Of a stretch of 64,000 nt of DNA, positions 1-10,689 are shown piece by piece. This DNA is from Akanthomyces muscarius (taxonomy: Eukaryota; Ascomycota; Sordariomycetes; Hypocreales; Cordycipitaceae), in assembly GCF_028009165.1 (NCBI RefSeq), contig NC_079242.1:3906001-3970000 (forward strand), in the 5' to 3' direction. A model generated the notes under the pieces. It ran no database searches. It saw only the letters and a program-made list of their open reading frames with translations, and had not been told where the DNA came from. Made by a program: the position numbers and the translations under genes. The first letter of the stretch is position 1. Each line of letters opens with the position of its first letter.

Positions 1-885
1 TCTCGGGCCTGTCCCAGAACCCAGAGACCAACTCGCCCGCCGAGCAGCGCGACGATGCCAAGCGCAACTTTCTCAAGACGATGCGGCCGCTCCCGACGCA
101 GCACTACTGGAACGTCTATTTCGACCGGCATGTACCATCCCCTTGGCCTGTTTCTGGTATTTGCAAGACAAAGGCTAACAGTGCCCGCAGCCAATCCAAA
201 GACCACAACCCGGCCGACGGCGAGTACAAGGTCCAGCTCGAGCAGCTCGGCTCCCAGATCGAGTCGGTCCAGGACTTTTGGCGCTACAACAACAACACCC
301 CCGTCGAGCAGATCAAGATGCGCGAGTCGATATACCTCTTCAAGGCCGGCTTCCGCCCCGTCTGGGAGGACCGCCGCAACATCAACGGCGGCAGCTGGAC
401 GTTTCGCGTGCCCCGCGCCCAAGGGCCGGAGATATGGACCAAGGTGCAGCTGCTGGCCATTGGCGAACAGCTCGAGGCTGCGTTGGACGAGAGTGCGTTT
501 GCCTTTCCAGCCTTCCCATCTACCGTCCCATCATTTACAAGAAATTTGACAACGTACGCTTGAACTGACAAGTACACACACAGATGACCAGCTCTGCGGC
601 GTCGGCCTCTCGGTCCGCTTCAAGTTTCACCTCATCACCGTCTGGAACCGCGACGCCAGCAAGCAGAAATCCATCGACGCGCTGTTTGAGTGCATCCTCC
701 GCGAGCTCCCCGCCGAGCTGCAGACGCGCTCCGAAAACTACTTTTACAAAAAGCACGCCGACCACGAGGGCTTCAAGGTGCCGCCGGAGCTGCAGGGCCT
801 GGTGGACGCGCAGAAGCTCGGCTCGCCGGAGGACTCTCCCGTGACGGGAGACGCGCCAAAGGTGTCTATTCAGTCGCCGCAATGA
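1..885 (+). CDS. eIF4E-family cap-binding protein (5' truncated by window edge)
   Basis: Proposed exons 1-127, 191-492 and 584-885; the start lies upstream of the window. The product belongs to the eIF4E fold, which binds the mRNA 5' cap in the cytoplasm. Visible landmarks are HYWNVYF (first cap-pocket strand), VQDFWRY, FRPVWED (the Trp-Glu pair that stacks on and bonds m7G) and ITVWNRD. The position equivalent to human Trp56 appears to be Tyr (GEYKVQL), as in class II/4EHP-type members, so this may be the second, regulatory eIF4E rather than the main initiation factor. The tail after the fold is acidic and short. The first intron only keeps frame if it begins with GC (128-190, GCATGT...CGCAG), giving FDRQSKDHN across the junction; the second (493-583) is an ordinary GT-AG intron. 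The family call is firm; the class II call is inferred from one substitution. Confidence 0.9.
128..190 (+). other. GC-AG intron in the eIF4E-like gene
   Basis: The flanking exons are both clearly eIF4E but are in register only if exactly 63 bases are removed. The available GT at 132 gives 59 bases and shifts the frame. A donor at 128 (GCATGT) with the acceptor CGCAG ending at 190 restores the frame and yields the family-like junction FDRQSKDHN. GC donors are a known minor class of spliceosomal intron. Confidence 0.75.
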
Positions 886-1343
886 AAACGAGCTGGAAAA
901 GGCTTCCTTTGACGGCGTGATGCATGTGTATTTTGTTTTGGGCATAGTCTTGGGATCTTTTACAAGACGGGGATATACAAGGGATCAGCTCCCGCGGCGT
1001 TTTTTTTTTCTTGTTCTTGTTTTGTTTTCGCGTGGTCCACGGTAGAATTAGTCGAGTTTGGATTACAAGCATTAGCTGGTCTCTCAGAATGAAAAGCATG
1101 CAATGTCACGGCGCATATTGCAAGATTCATAATGTCACGGCGCCGACACTGGGAAACCTAGAACGCAGATGGAACATGTTGTCATGTATAGAGTCAGTCC
1201 CTTGTGAAAGAAGTAAAGGAAATAAAAAATCCGACCAAACGCCATGCTAGCCCCAGGCCACCCCGTATGCAGACCCCCCGAACGCCCAGAAAGCAATCTA
1301 TACAGCAAACGTTCATCCCATGATCCTCCTGCCTCTTCTTTTG
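886..1343. other. Convergent 3' intergenic region
   Basis: Tail-to-tail spacer between the eIF4E-like gene (+) and the EF-hand gene (minus). It holds a T-rich run near 1000-1027 and no open frame that looks coding. Both 3' UTRs presumably lie here. No further structure seen. Confidence 0.6.
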
Positions 1344-2069
1344 TCACCGCCACACGCCCGCCCTCCGCATCACCTCCTCAAACTCGTCCATGCGCACGCC
1401 CCGCGCCACGCCCGCCCCGCCGTTGGCCTCGAGGATCATGTCCTTGAGCAGCTCCTCGTCGACGTCCTCCTTGAGCACCGCCGCCACGCGCCGCAGGTGC
1501 GCCAGCGTGATCGCGCCCGCTCCTCCTTCCTGGTGGTTCGTGAACAGCGCAAACGCCTCGTCGACCTCGGCCTGGTGCGTCGCGCCCTGGTCCTGGCTGT
1601 GGAACTTGAGCGCGGCAATGGCGAAGAACGGTTCATAGGTCGCGTAGCCGTCGCCGTCGGGGTCGAGGATGGAGATGAACTCTCTGAGCTCGGCGGGGGA
1701 GGAGGGCGGTATTCCGAGAGCACTGTTTTTTTTTATTAGCACCGCAGAAGGTATCAGGCCGAGAGTGAGAGAGAGAGGGAGAGGGGACGCACATCAAGGC
1801 AGACTTGACATCGTCAATCGGCAGCACACCATTCTTTTCCCCGTCCATGGGCTCCGCAAAGAGGCTATAGGCTTCCTTGATTTCGTTTTCCTCCTGCGCG
1901 GACACGTTGTGCTCCTTGGCGAGCTTGGACTGCCGCGGTGCTTTCGGCGCACCGCCGACTGCGGCCGCGGGCTTGCGCTTCGGTGGCTGTGTCGAGCAAA
2001 ACGGCATTAGCACATATCGAAAAGAAATGGGTAACGTTTCCGTGGAGAAGAGGGCATGCTACTTACCAT
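1344..2069 (-). CDS. Calmodulin/centrin-superfamily EF-hand protein, 191 aa
   Basis: Exons on the minus strand: 2067-2069, 1793-1986, 1344-1722. The first exon contributes only the ATG, followed directly by GTAAGT; an intron immediately after the start codon is also known in fungal calmodulin genes. Residues 2-25 are a basic Pro/Lys/Ala-rich extension. Four EF-hand-like helix-loop-helix units follow, but only the second loop (DPDGDGYATYEP, residues 86-97) is near canonical, and even that has Glu one place early and Pro at loop position 12. Loops 1, 3 and 4 carry Gly-rich or inserted sequences, so calcium binding is probably weak or lost, as in myosin light-chain-like members. The second junction (intron 1723-1792) reads SALIALGIPPSS. 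I do not recognise the exact family member. Confidence 0.85.
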
Positions 2070-3027
2070 GTGGGCGAATTGAAAAGTGGTTTGCAAAGTA
2101 GCTTCTTGCGCCAAGCGGCCCCCGTTGTGCTTCGCGATGGGGATGGACGGGGTCGCGAAGCTCGGTGATGCAATTCACATCACAGTCCCGGACAGTGCCG
2201 CCACACAGTGCCAAATGAGGATTAAAACGGTGCAGATTCACCTGAACCCACTCCAACAGCTCTAGCGTACAAAACTCTTTTCTTTTCTCTTGATTCCTCT
2301 TCCTCCCTCTACAGAGCAGAATGTTACATGCTTCCCTGCCTGTTTTGCAGAGAATAACTGCGGCGCAACTCTTTGACTCCGACGATCCCCGTTCATGTGT
2401 TGGATCGACGGCGAATACTACCACTACTCGCAAGTCTCCAATTGGATTTAACATGAACCCTGGTCGACACGGATTGCTTTCAGAGCGCTGAAACCGATGG
2501 GATATTATTCTCTCTCGCCACGTGAAATGCCGAATCGACTGTGAACCGGACGAAAACTTCGTTTATGAAATACTCGCTTCAAAATTTGCTAGAGCTTGCC
2601 GCCTCTTTCTTCACCAGGGCGAGCAAGTGTGGACAGTGAAGCAATAGCAAACACAAGTCAAGATTCGTTTTTCCTTCAAAAAACGCGTCTTGATTCCAGT
2701 GAGCGGCCTGCGGCTTGTGCTGGCTCGTCCAGCTCTGCCTGTCTGTTCTTGGAGACATTTCCTCGCCTCTCGTGACTTTTTTACAAATGTTCTTTGTTTG
2801 ACAACCCGCGCCCGCTCCTATATCCATAACTTGTTCCATATTCATTTGCCTCCTATCCCCGGAATGAACCATAGATATTGCCTCGCCAGCATCCTCCACC
2901 TAGAAAAACAACATCATGAGCAAACAACTATATTACTTCTACATTTTGGGCTCGGGTGGCCTATGATGGCTCGAGTCAGCGCTGTCGTCTGGGTAGTGGT
3001 CAAGCAGCAGGGAGCCAGATTTACTTC
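2070..3027. other. Intergenic: EF-hand gene upstream region and glyoxalase II 3' side
   Basis: About 960 bases between two minus-strand genes. It should carry the EF-hand promoter and 5' UTR at its left end and the glyoxalase II 3' UTR at its right end. Short open frames on both strands show no domain or coding-like composition. No repeats of note. Confidence 0.6.
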
Positions 3028-4417
3028 TCACTTGAAGCTGTTCTTCATCTCGCGCAGCTGGGCCATGACCTCGACGGGCTCGGTTGCGCCAGTGGCCTTT
3101 TGCACGACAGGATCGTCGAGGCGCATAAAGACATTGTGTTTCTAGTCACGGTCAGCCCTTGCATTCCCGTATACGTTTGTGGGTGAGGTGAATGCGCGCA
3201 CCTTTTCGTCGCCAATGGTAAATTTGCCCGTGGTGACCTTGTTGTTCTCGGCAAAGTCTTGCAGTGCCTTGACGGGCTCGCTCTGCAAAACAGAAATGGC
3301 AAACTGGACGTTGGCCTTGGTGTATTCGTGACCGGGCTGCATCCTTATTAGCTCAGCCTCTGTCAAGCCAGGTGGCAAGACTTACATAGACCACAGTGTC
3401 TTCCGGCAGGGCGGCCAGACGCTTGTTCAGTGCCTCGTGCATCTCGGCGGCATTGCCTTCAAAGAACCGGCCGCATCCTAAGCACCCAATTAGCCATGCG
3501 AACCTAGTTCCAAGAAAGAGAATCGGAGGTTCAAAAGAGGGCAATACTCACCACTGATGAAGAGCGTGTCGCCGGTAAAGACGGCCTTGCCCGTGCTGTC
3601 CTCCATGTAGTAGCAGATGCTGTCCTGGGTGTGGCAGGGCGTGTGGACAGCCTTGACGGAAATCTCGCCAATCTTGAAGACCTCCTCGTGCTTCGGGGTC
3701 TGGGTGACGCCTTCGCAGTCTTTGCCGCCGATGATGTTAAGTTTGGGGTTGCCGAGATCCTCGAGCTGCGGGTCGTGTGAGTACCGTCTTATCTCCATGG
3801 AACGCAGATGAGAGAGCTTACCAGCTTCTTGTTACCGCCCGCATGGTCCCAGTGGCTAGGCACTCCATTAGTTCTCCATTCCTGCGAATCGTGATTTTGA
3901 AAAGAGTGTCATACTGGTGAGTGTTGACGATGCTCGTTAGGTTAATCTTGCCAGCGGCCGTGGCATCCTTCAGAACCGGCGCGACCCTACAACATAGTCA
4001 GTCCCCGCTACGTTCGTCTTTATCCGGCAGTGCATACTCGGGGGGATTGGCCGGGTCAATGATGACGGCATCCTTGGATTTTTCGTCGACAACGAGGTAG
4101 GCATAGTTGTTGCTGGTGCCAACCCCTACAACGCGGGTTAGCATTGTTCATCCACCTCACAAGCCAACATCTTCCGGGCATCACCTCACCGTCCCCTTTT
4201 GTTCATATCAGCGCCTCCCGCCCCTGACGAAACTTACACATGGGAATCGATTGTATATGCATGGCGCGAGAGACAGCGAGCTATCAACACATTAGCACTT
4301 CTGGGGTACATGCACAGTGGGGATGGGTTGTGTGATGGGGGAAGAGAAGCTTACAGCTGCAGAGAGGTACCCGATATTCTGTCGTAAAAAGGGTCGTCGC
4401 GGGATAAGCCTGTTCAT
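3028..4417 (-). CDS. Glyoxalase II (hydroxyacylglutathione hydrolase), 284 aa with probable mitochondrial presequence
   Basis: Hydrolyses S-D-lactoylglutathione to D-lactate and glutathione, the second step of methylglyoxal detoxification. Nine exons (minus): 4355-4417, 4238-4280, 4038-4125, 3915-3986, 3822-3855, 3552-3765, 3386-3477, 3202-3336, 3028-3141; every junction keeps frame. The metallo-beta-lactamase metal motif THHHWDH is at residues 87-93, and the codon for His89 is split by the intron at 3856-3914. Further landmarks are [28 protein letters not shown] and [13 protein letters not shown]. Residues 1-27 are Arg-rich (Arg 3, 7, 8, 12, 26) with no acidic residue, a typical matrix-targeting peptide. 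Met28 begins MHIQSIPMW, the usual start of the cytosolic enzyme, giving a 257 aa short form close to the family's usual length. Both start sites could be used. Confidence 0.95.
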
Positions 4418-4811
4418 CAGTTCACACTGGCGCACGTAAGATGAAATGCTGCGTTTGTTTATTCGCGGCAACCTATCGACGGAGAGCTGTCAGACAACGG
4501 GTAGGCGGGGAGAGGTAAGCTAGGTGAAGCTCTGAGGTCATCCACAAATATGGCGTCGATTTGTAAGCATCGTTCTTGGGACGGACGACGGTTAGTACGA
4601 TGCGAGAGCTACTTTACGATTTCGTCCTGGCAAAAATCATTGTCTTGTATTCATTTGTTATCATACTTTATTTTTCAGCGCTTCCGCGCAGCAGGATTTA
4701 TGTGTTGTCGCATTTGGTGGTGAGATGGAGTGAGTGGTCTACGCCAGTATAGCTCGGAGATGGGGTATCTTGTAGAAAAGGAAAAAAACGCCCTACGTGC
4801 AATGCAGTACG
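4418..4811. other. Glyoxalase II upstream region / Las1 3' side
   Basis: Nearly 400 bases between two minus-strand genes. It presumably contains the glyoxalase II promoter and the Las1 3' UTR. No open frame with a recognisable product and no repeat. Confidence 0.55.
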
Positions 4812-6152
4812 TTATACGATGCCAATTGGCTTTGGCTTCCATTGTCCTTGGTATTTGGACCAGCCAATGTCGTCCTCGTCAGACTCTTCTGCCTCGACAC
4901 CGTGTGCTTCGAGCACTGTCGGCTGCTCCCCTTGAACAAGAGCATCAGCTTCCATGACAGCTGGTGCTTGGAGTTTGACCTTTTCCAGGGCGATAAGCTC
5001 CTGCTTGAGCTTCATGCATTTTAGGAATACCTGGTTGCCAGGGAGCGTCGTCTGCAGATCCTTTATGGTAGCCATGAGCTCGTTCATCTCCCATTTACTG
5101 AGCTCGCGCGCAAGCATTGCCTGCCTACGCTGCTCGTCCTCCTCGCGCAGGTATCCAAGTACCGCCCCTTTACAAGGATCCTGCACCGGAGTTGCGCCGT
5201 CGCCGCCCTGATCGAGCTGCTTCCAGTAATAGTCCCAGATCCAGTCGAGGGCCCTGTGCGCAGCTGGGCGCAACTTGGCGAGAGAAGGCAGCTGCTCGTG
5301 GGTGGCCTGGTGGCGCAGCTCGACAAATGTGGCCGGCAGGCCAATCACCTTGGCGATGGAATACATGCTCTGCTTGCGGAGCTTGTCCTGGTGGCCATCT
5401 AGGAGGCCTGTAACAAATCTGTAGGGGAGAGGAACATGGCCCAGCAAGTTAGCATAATCTGGAAGCCTGTCGCATGTTTCGATCTCCACCCTGGTCTCTG
5501 TTTCGCCGTGCCCAATCTCGGTGCATTGTTGGGACGGTTTGGGGGCCATGGTCGTCTTCGTGCACGCCGGTCTTTGTGCTTCTGCGGCGCTGGGGTCGCA
5601 GATATGAAGTCGGGACTCCTTTTCAAATCCTCCATCTCTCTTCCCTTCCGCCCCAGGGTCTATCGGCATAGGCCATTCCGGTCTGGTTTGCCGAAATGAA
5701 ATGTACCAGTGTTTTCGCACTCGGGGTCCGCCCGATGTAGGCAGGGCGCCGCTAGAAGCACAAGAATGGCGCAGTTTCGAAAAACGGGCAAGCTAGAGAC
5801 AGGCGAGAAGGGCAAGGGGGAGAAGGAAAAATACTGGGAACAAAACTCACCGACTAAAGGCCGCCGAATAAGCAGCTCGGACCGCGTAGGTGGACGAGCC
5901 AGCGCTCTGGGTAGCGGCAATCTCATCGCTCAGGACGGCGGCGAAGAGCAGGGCGGTCGACTCCACCATGTGCGGGCAGCTGCCTCGCTGCACCCACATG
6001 GAGATGCGGGCGACGGCGAGGTGCTGACGGGCACGACGAGCATCACGGTCCGGTTCGTCGTGCTTGGGGAGGCGTCTGTCGGCGTAGAGCTGGTCGCGGA
6101 CGAGGAGCAGCTCCTGACGATCGCGCCATGGAGTAAAGATGTACTGGACCAT
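4812..6152 (-). CDS. LAS1: Las1, pre-rRNA ITS2 endonuclease, 302 aa
   Basis: Las1 is the HEPN endonuclease that, with the Grc3 polynucleotide kinase, cuts ITS2 during 60S subunit maturation in the nucleus. Two exons (minus): 5851-6152 and 4812-5418. Exon 1 begins [16 protein letters not shown], the conserved Las1 opening. Exon 2 carries FVTGLLD and the HEPN active-site motif RHQATH (RHxxxH, residues 136-141). The extreme C-terminus [17 protein letters not shown] fits the conserved tail that contacts Grc3. An acidic stretch precedes it. At 302 aa the protein is shorter than yeast Las1 (about 500 aa), mainly in the linker. The intron (5419-5850) is 432 bases, long for this window, with a good branch site (TGCTAAC) near the acceptor. 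Part of the intron is open in frame with exon 2; I treat that as chance. Confidence 0.92.
5419..5850 (-). other. Long (432 b) intron of LAS1
   Basis: Donor GTGAGT directly after the codon start CG at 5851 and acceptor CTACAG ending at 5419, with a TGCTAAC branch site about 30 bases upstream of the acceptor. Other introns in this window are 50-180 bases. The 3' 300 bases of the intron are open in frame with exon 2, including an ATG-start frame from 5720. Confidence 0.75.
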
Positions 6153-6450
6153 GAGAGTTTGCGTTTGTGTGTGTGTGCCGTATGTGTATGTGCATGTGTG
6201 TCTGTGGTGGTGCACATGCGCTGCTACGTCGCTATTGTTTGACTGCTGCTTCGCTTATTGCTCGTGGCGTTGGGGAAGCGAAGTGGATTCGTTGGCTGGG
6301 CGAGAAAATAAACGATGGTAATGCAGCCGGGGCCTGGTGGGTGGCTGCGGCGCGCTGGGGTTTGTGGTTGTATTTGTCTTTTATTAATGTGGTTAATGTG
6401 GTTGATGGAGGGGTGAAGAGAGACGAAGAAAAGTTTGCCAATACGGGCGG

Positions 6451-6527
6451 ACGGATGGATGGTGAATGGATGGTGGATGGATGGTGGATGGTGAATGGAT
6501 GGTGGATGGATGGTGGATGGATGGCTG
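6451..6527. repeat. Minisatellite of GGATGGTGGAT/GGATGGTGAAT units
   Basis: Imperfect tandem array built from the 4-mer GGAT combined with GGTGGAT or GGTGAAT steps. It lies about 300 bases upstream of the LAS1 start codon. Length polymorphism is likely between strains. Confidence 0.85.
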
Positions 6528-7493
6528 GCTAGCGGTGGTGCTTGGTGGCTGAAGCATCCAGTGGCGCAGGTACTTGCTTGCTTGCCTGGGTAACTATTCT
6601 GAGCAGCGAGTGGTCAATGGTCATGCTCCCTCCATCCATGCCTGCAGCGACAGCGTGTGATTTCTGCCAGGATCTACTGATAATAAGTTACTTCCTACTC
6701 CGTACCTACTGGTTTCAAATCTCTACTACACATGATTTAGCGGCAGCTGCACGACTTTTAGCGTCTGCAATAGCCCAATACCGCCTGCCTACCGTGGTCA
6801 CAGGCTCGGCGTTGTGCCACAGCGGCAGTCTGTAACTAACTCCAGTACTTATTAGAGAAGGTTGAACAATATCAAATGCTATTTACCCGAGCTTGTTTTT
6901 AGTACTGGTGGAGCGCCGCCGCCGCCGCCGTCGAGCTAACGGACGGTTTGCAGCTTGGCCTGCAACAAAAATCCTGCCGATTCATGCACGGTATTGGCGG
7001 TGTACCAGTACAAACATCAATCTACAGATGTCCCGCCTCTACTGGTACCTATCCAACCATCCTGCATCTGATACAGAGGTGCATTATCGGCATCACATAT
7101 CGAACTAGGTTCCAAAGCCGCTTCTGCGTCATAGTCACATCCTGGAACTGCAACGCTGCACGTGCTGCTAACCCTTCCGGATATCTCTAAATTGGTCATT
7201 TGTCCGTCTACTTGCAGGCAAATGCAAAGTATCCTGGGACTACCAGTAGCTGCTCGGCAAACTTGATACTGCTCGGAACCACAAAAGGGCCTCTTCAAAC
7301 TCTTTCTCTTTCAACCGACGGCCCATGATGAATTATCCTCGTTCTCCTACTCACTCTACATTGTCACTGCTTTTCTGATATATCCACTCCTCGTTCACGA
7401 TTTTCAGGTGCGCTCGACAACGGAAAAAGAAAAGAGGCTTTTCATTAGCTTTCAAGGCACTTGCCGAAGGGAACAGCCACCGGCCGGGGCGAA

Positions 7494-7515
7494 CCCCCCC
7501 CCCCCCCCCCCCCCC
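7494..7515 (+). repeat. Homopolymer run of 22 C
   Basis: Uninterrupted C tract followed by CT-rich sequence. The G-rich opposite strand could form G-quadruplex and the C strand an i-motif. The exact length is prone to assembly error. Confidence 0.8.
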
Positions 7516-10500
7516 TCCTCCAACCCGCCCCGTCCTGGTCAAGCCAGTGTGGAAACGCTTCAATTCAAACTACGAGGCTCCAATTGAGCAACATGCAAAT
7601 CAATCTAGTTTTCCTCTTGCCCCATCGTGCTGCCCCTCAGGTGAGGCGAACAGGCCATTCACGTACCCTACTCTCTGGGGGGGGTGCGTGAGCGTGAGCT
7701 TCCCAGCCCCAGTCCCCCAGTCCCAGTTGGAAAAGAAAACTTGCTCGTACGGCGTCGCTGGTTCTTTATGAAGACGATGACTTGTTGCAAAAAGGCTCGT
7801 GGACATCCAACATTGAATAGCGCGGGGTCTACTCGGGCGAATATGAGAAATCCCGCATCGCCCAACATGCAATGACGATGACTGTTATGCCTCGGTAGTA
7901 ATAAAGGAGCGAGCAAGAGAGACAACGCCAACATATGCCTACGTCCACCCCTTTCCCTTGAGCCTACTGGGCATAACTGGTCTTCTCTGCTATGATTAGG
8001 GTACCCTCTTTTCACCCACTCTATCCGCTTGTTCCGACTCGATTCTAGAATGCCAAGGTTTTTTTTCTTTCTTTTTTTATTCCCCATCACTGTGGCAGGC
8101 TACGGAGTACTGAGCGAGAGAGAGAGAAATGCCAGCAATTAATTCCCTTTTGTTTTGTGATTATTGTGGTTGTCACCAAAGGCTTACTCGTGCAAGGGGG
8201 CGGGGGGAGACTCTTTACTTGCTACGGCAGGTCGACTACAAACCTTGCCTCCTCCTCCTCCACCTTCAAAAAGCCTCGTCATCGCAAAAGCGGTGCAGGG
8301 CTGGCTGGGCTAGCTGACTAGTAAGAAAAGCCCTTTTGCGCTGCTGTGATACCCAAAAACTCTGTGTCAGCCAGGCCTGTGGCGTCACTTCCTCACTGCG
8401 ACGGGCAATGACCGAGGACGGCGGCAGGGCCTGTCCCATATCCCCCATTATGCCTCGACCAAGGGCTTGTTATAACCCCAAGACTTTTTGTCTCAAACGG
8501 CTTGAATCGTTGGCAATGAATCAGAACGGCGTATTCCGCTCACTACGCATACTGGGCAGTAGCCATGCCTAATAACTTGCTCCACGGTATTGTTCGCTTC
8601 TGCAGTCGCAAGTGACTTGCCTATTTGTCTCGAATACCACCACATACCCAGTATTACCAGTACGTGATCCGACAGCGGATCAAGCTACCAGCACGCAACG
8701 CAACGGAGAGGCGCTGGTGACTAAATTGACTAGGCACCCGGCATACTATTAATGGACCGTCCGTTTTGGCCCCCCTCAAACCTCCCCCCTCCCCATTGTC
8801 TTCGCCGCCACCAAAATCTACCAAAAAAAATTGCCTTTGCGGGGAGGGGGGCGTGCGCGTTCGCCGAGCGCCCATGTTTTCGGATGCTCTTTTTTTTGCA
8901 ACATGGTGGAGTGCGAGGCGTGACGGTGGCCGGTGGATGGGCAATGCATGTCACTGCGCTGTGAAGGGGAACCTTTACCGCAGCAATCACAAGCTCACAT
9001 GTAGTTACTCTCTGCAGGCGGTCCCCCCAAAAGTTGATTGCTTTGTGGCCCTGATTCGCTACCTTGAGCAGATCACCTCGAAAAGTGAAAGGAGGGCGGG
9101 ATTAGCTACAGGATGACCCCGGTCACGAAAAACACTGAGCAACCTCTTTTGTGCAAAGAACCTGTTGCACAACTTCACCGCTCCAGTGGCGTAGGCAAGA
9201 GACGTTGGGGCTTGTACGCGAGCATTGTACGCATCGTGTGCTCTTTGAAGACCGCACCCAAGCAGACGTTATCAAAGTGTTCAGAGACCTCACTTTGAGT
9301 TTCTTCTCCGCGATGTCTTCTTTTGCTTTCCTCAAAACCCAATAAAAGAAGCCGTCTTTTGTTTTTCTTACGGGCAAAATCTCAAAGTGGTTCATTCTTG
9401 GTTTTCGCCAATACAAGTGGCAACGCAGAAAACCTGCAGCGGCGTTGTCCCCTACCCTCGAGGCAAACACAGATACAGGAGTTCCTACCCGAACCACCTC
9501 GCGTAGAAAAAAGCGCAGCGTAGTGTGTTCCCTTTTGTCGCAGGGCCTAGTTTGAGCACTCGAGGTTGTTGTTGTCGTCCCTCTTGTCTTGGCGCGTACA
9601 CGGATTTCAAGTCTCATTCTTTGAATAATTTAATGAGTATAGGCTCTCTCCTTGCAATGAACGCGCTCCTGAGATTTGTCACCAACAGGAGAGAAAACCC
9701 ATGCATTTCTCTGTGTGCCCTTTCCCCCCCTGCATTAATCAAAGAGGAGTATATCCCAGGCATAGTGCAAAGAAACACATCCTGCCAGTGACGAGGTGAA
9801 ATCATACCCAGTAGCCGTCGTCGCTACTGGGCCCTGTTATTGGCAAAGCCCCCCCCCTTGCCCCCATGTTCCTGTCCAACCCCCCGGCTTCGCTCATGGC
9901 GTCGTCGGGCCTTGATCACAGAAAATCCGAAAATGGAAGAATATGGAAACAAGGAGTCAAAGTGATTGGTGTGATGCGCAACGGCAGACATTGTACAGAA
10001 GCTTTTCTCTTCCTTGTACTGACTGCGTCGTGCGACAGTTCTACTGAGTACAGAAGTGCAATGGGGGTGTGCGAGCCAAGGAGGGGGGGAGGGGTGACAC
10101 CGCCGGCGCCATCCTCAACGCCAAATGTCTTGGATGCACGCCCTTCTTTCACACGCTCCCGCTGCTTTCTCGTCTCCCCTTCTCCGATGTACTGGCATGT
10201 ACCAAGAAACTCTGTTTGAAGCACAACAACGGCGGGACTGTCCAATCATGCAACCTCGCCGGCGCTGCCCGGCCAAATTGGAGCCCTGGTCAAAGTCAAT
10301 CGCTCATTGGGAAAGAAAAAAAAAACCGTGCACGCTTTCATACATTAGGCATGACTGGTAGTGGATGCAAACTCTGGCTATCCTGGCCAACTCTCAAGAT
10401 TCTAGTCTTGTCAGATAGATTTTCTATATAATGAAGGGAAAAAAGCAAAATCCGTACAAAAAGACTTTGGGGTGCTGTGTTTCAGCTCCCAGTACATAAA

Positions 10501-10689
10501 CTCCGTCGCAAATCCCGTGATGTGCTATGCAGTTGTCCCATATGCCTTGCTTCTATGCTGTGTTGTATGCCCATGATATTTTCCCAAAAACAACGCTTGG
10601 TATCCTAAAATTATTTGCCTGCCAAATTCCCCAAAAGTGGTATGCGCATAAATAAAAAAAACAGGTGAGAATATTAAGTTGAGTTGGCT

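Larger units (their letters stand above)
6153..10689. other. 4.5 kb gene-poor stretch
   Basis: Lies upstream of LAS1 and downstream of the 359 aa gene. It contains a TG-rich tract (about 6163-6210), a GGATGGTGGAT minisatellite (about 6451-6527), a short GCC run (about 6908-6930), a run of 22 C (7494-7515), poly-A and poly-T runs, and TACCAGTA/TACTGGTA motifs at 7003, 7040 and 8655. Open frames are short, overlap on opposite strands and show no domain. No tRNA B-box or 5S-like sequence was seen. Confidence 0.6.

Noticed and set aside
5419..5720. Continuous frame from 5720 into LAS1 exon 2 as the real N-terminus
   Set aside because: The upstream exon with [12 protein letters not shown] is unmistakably Las1, and strong splice signals remove this stretch.
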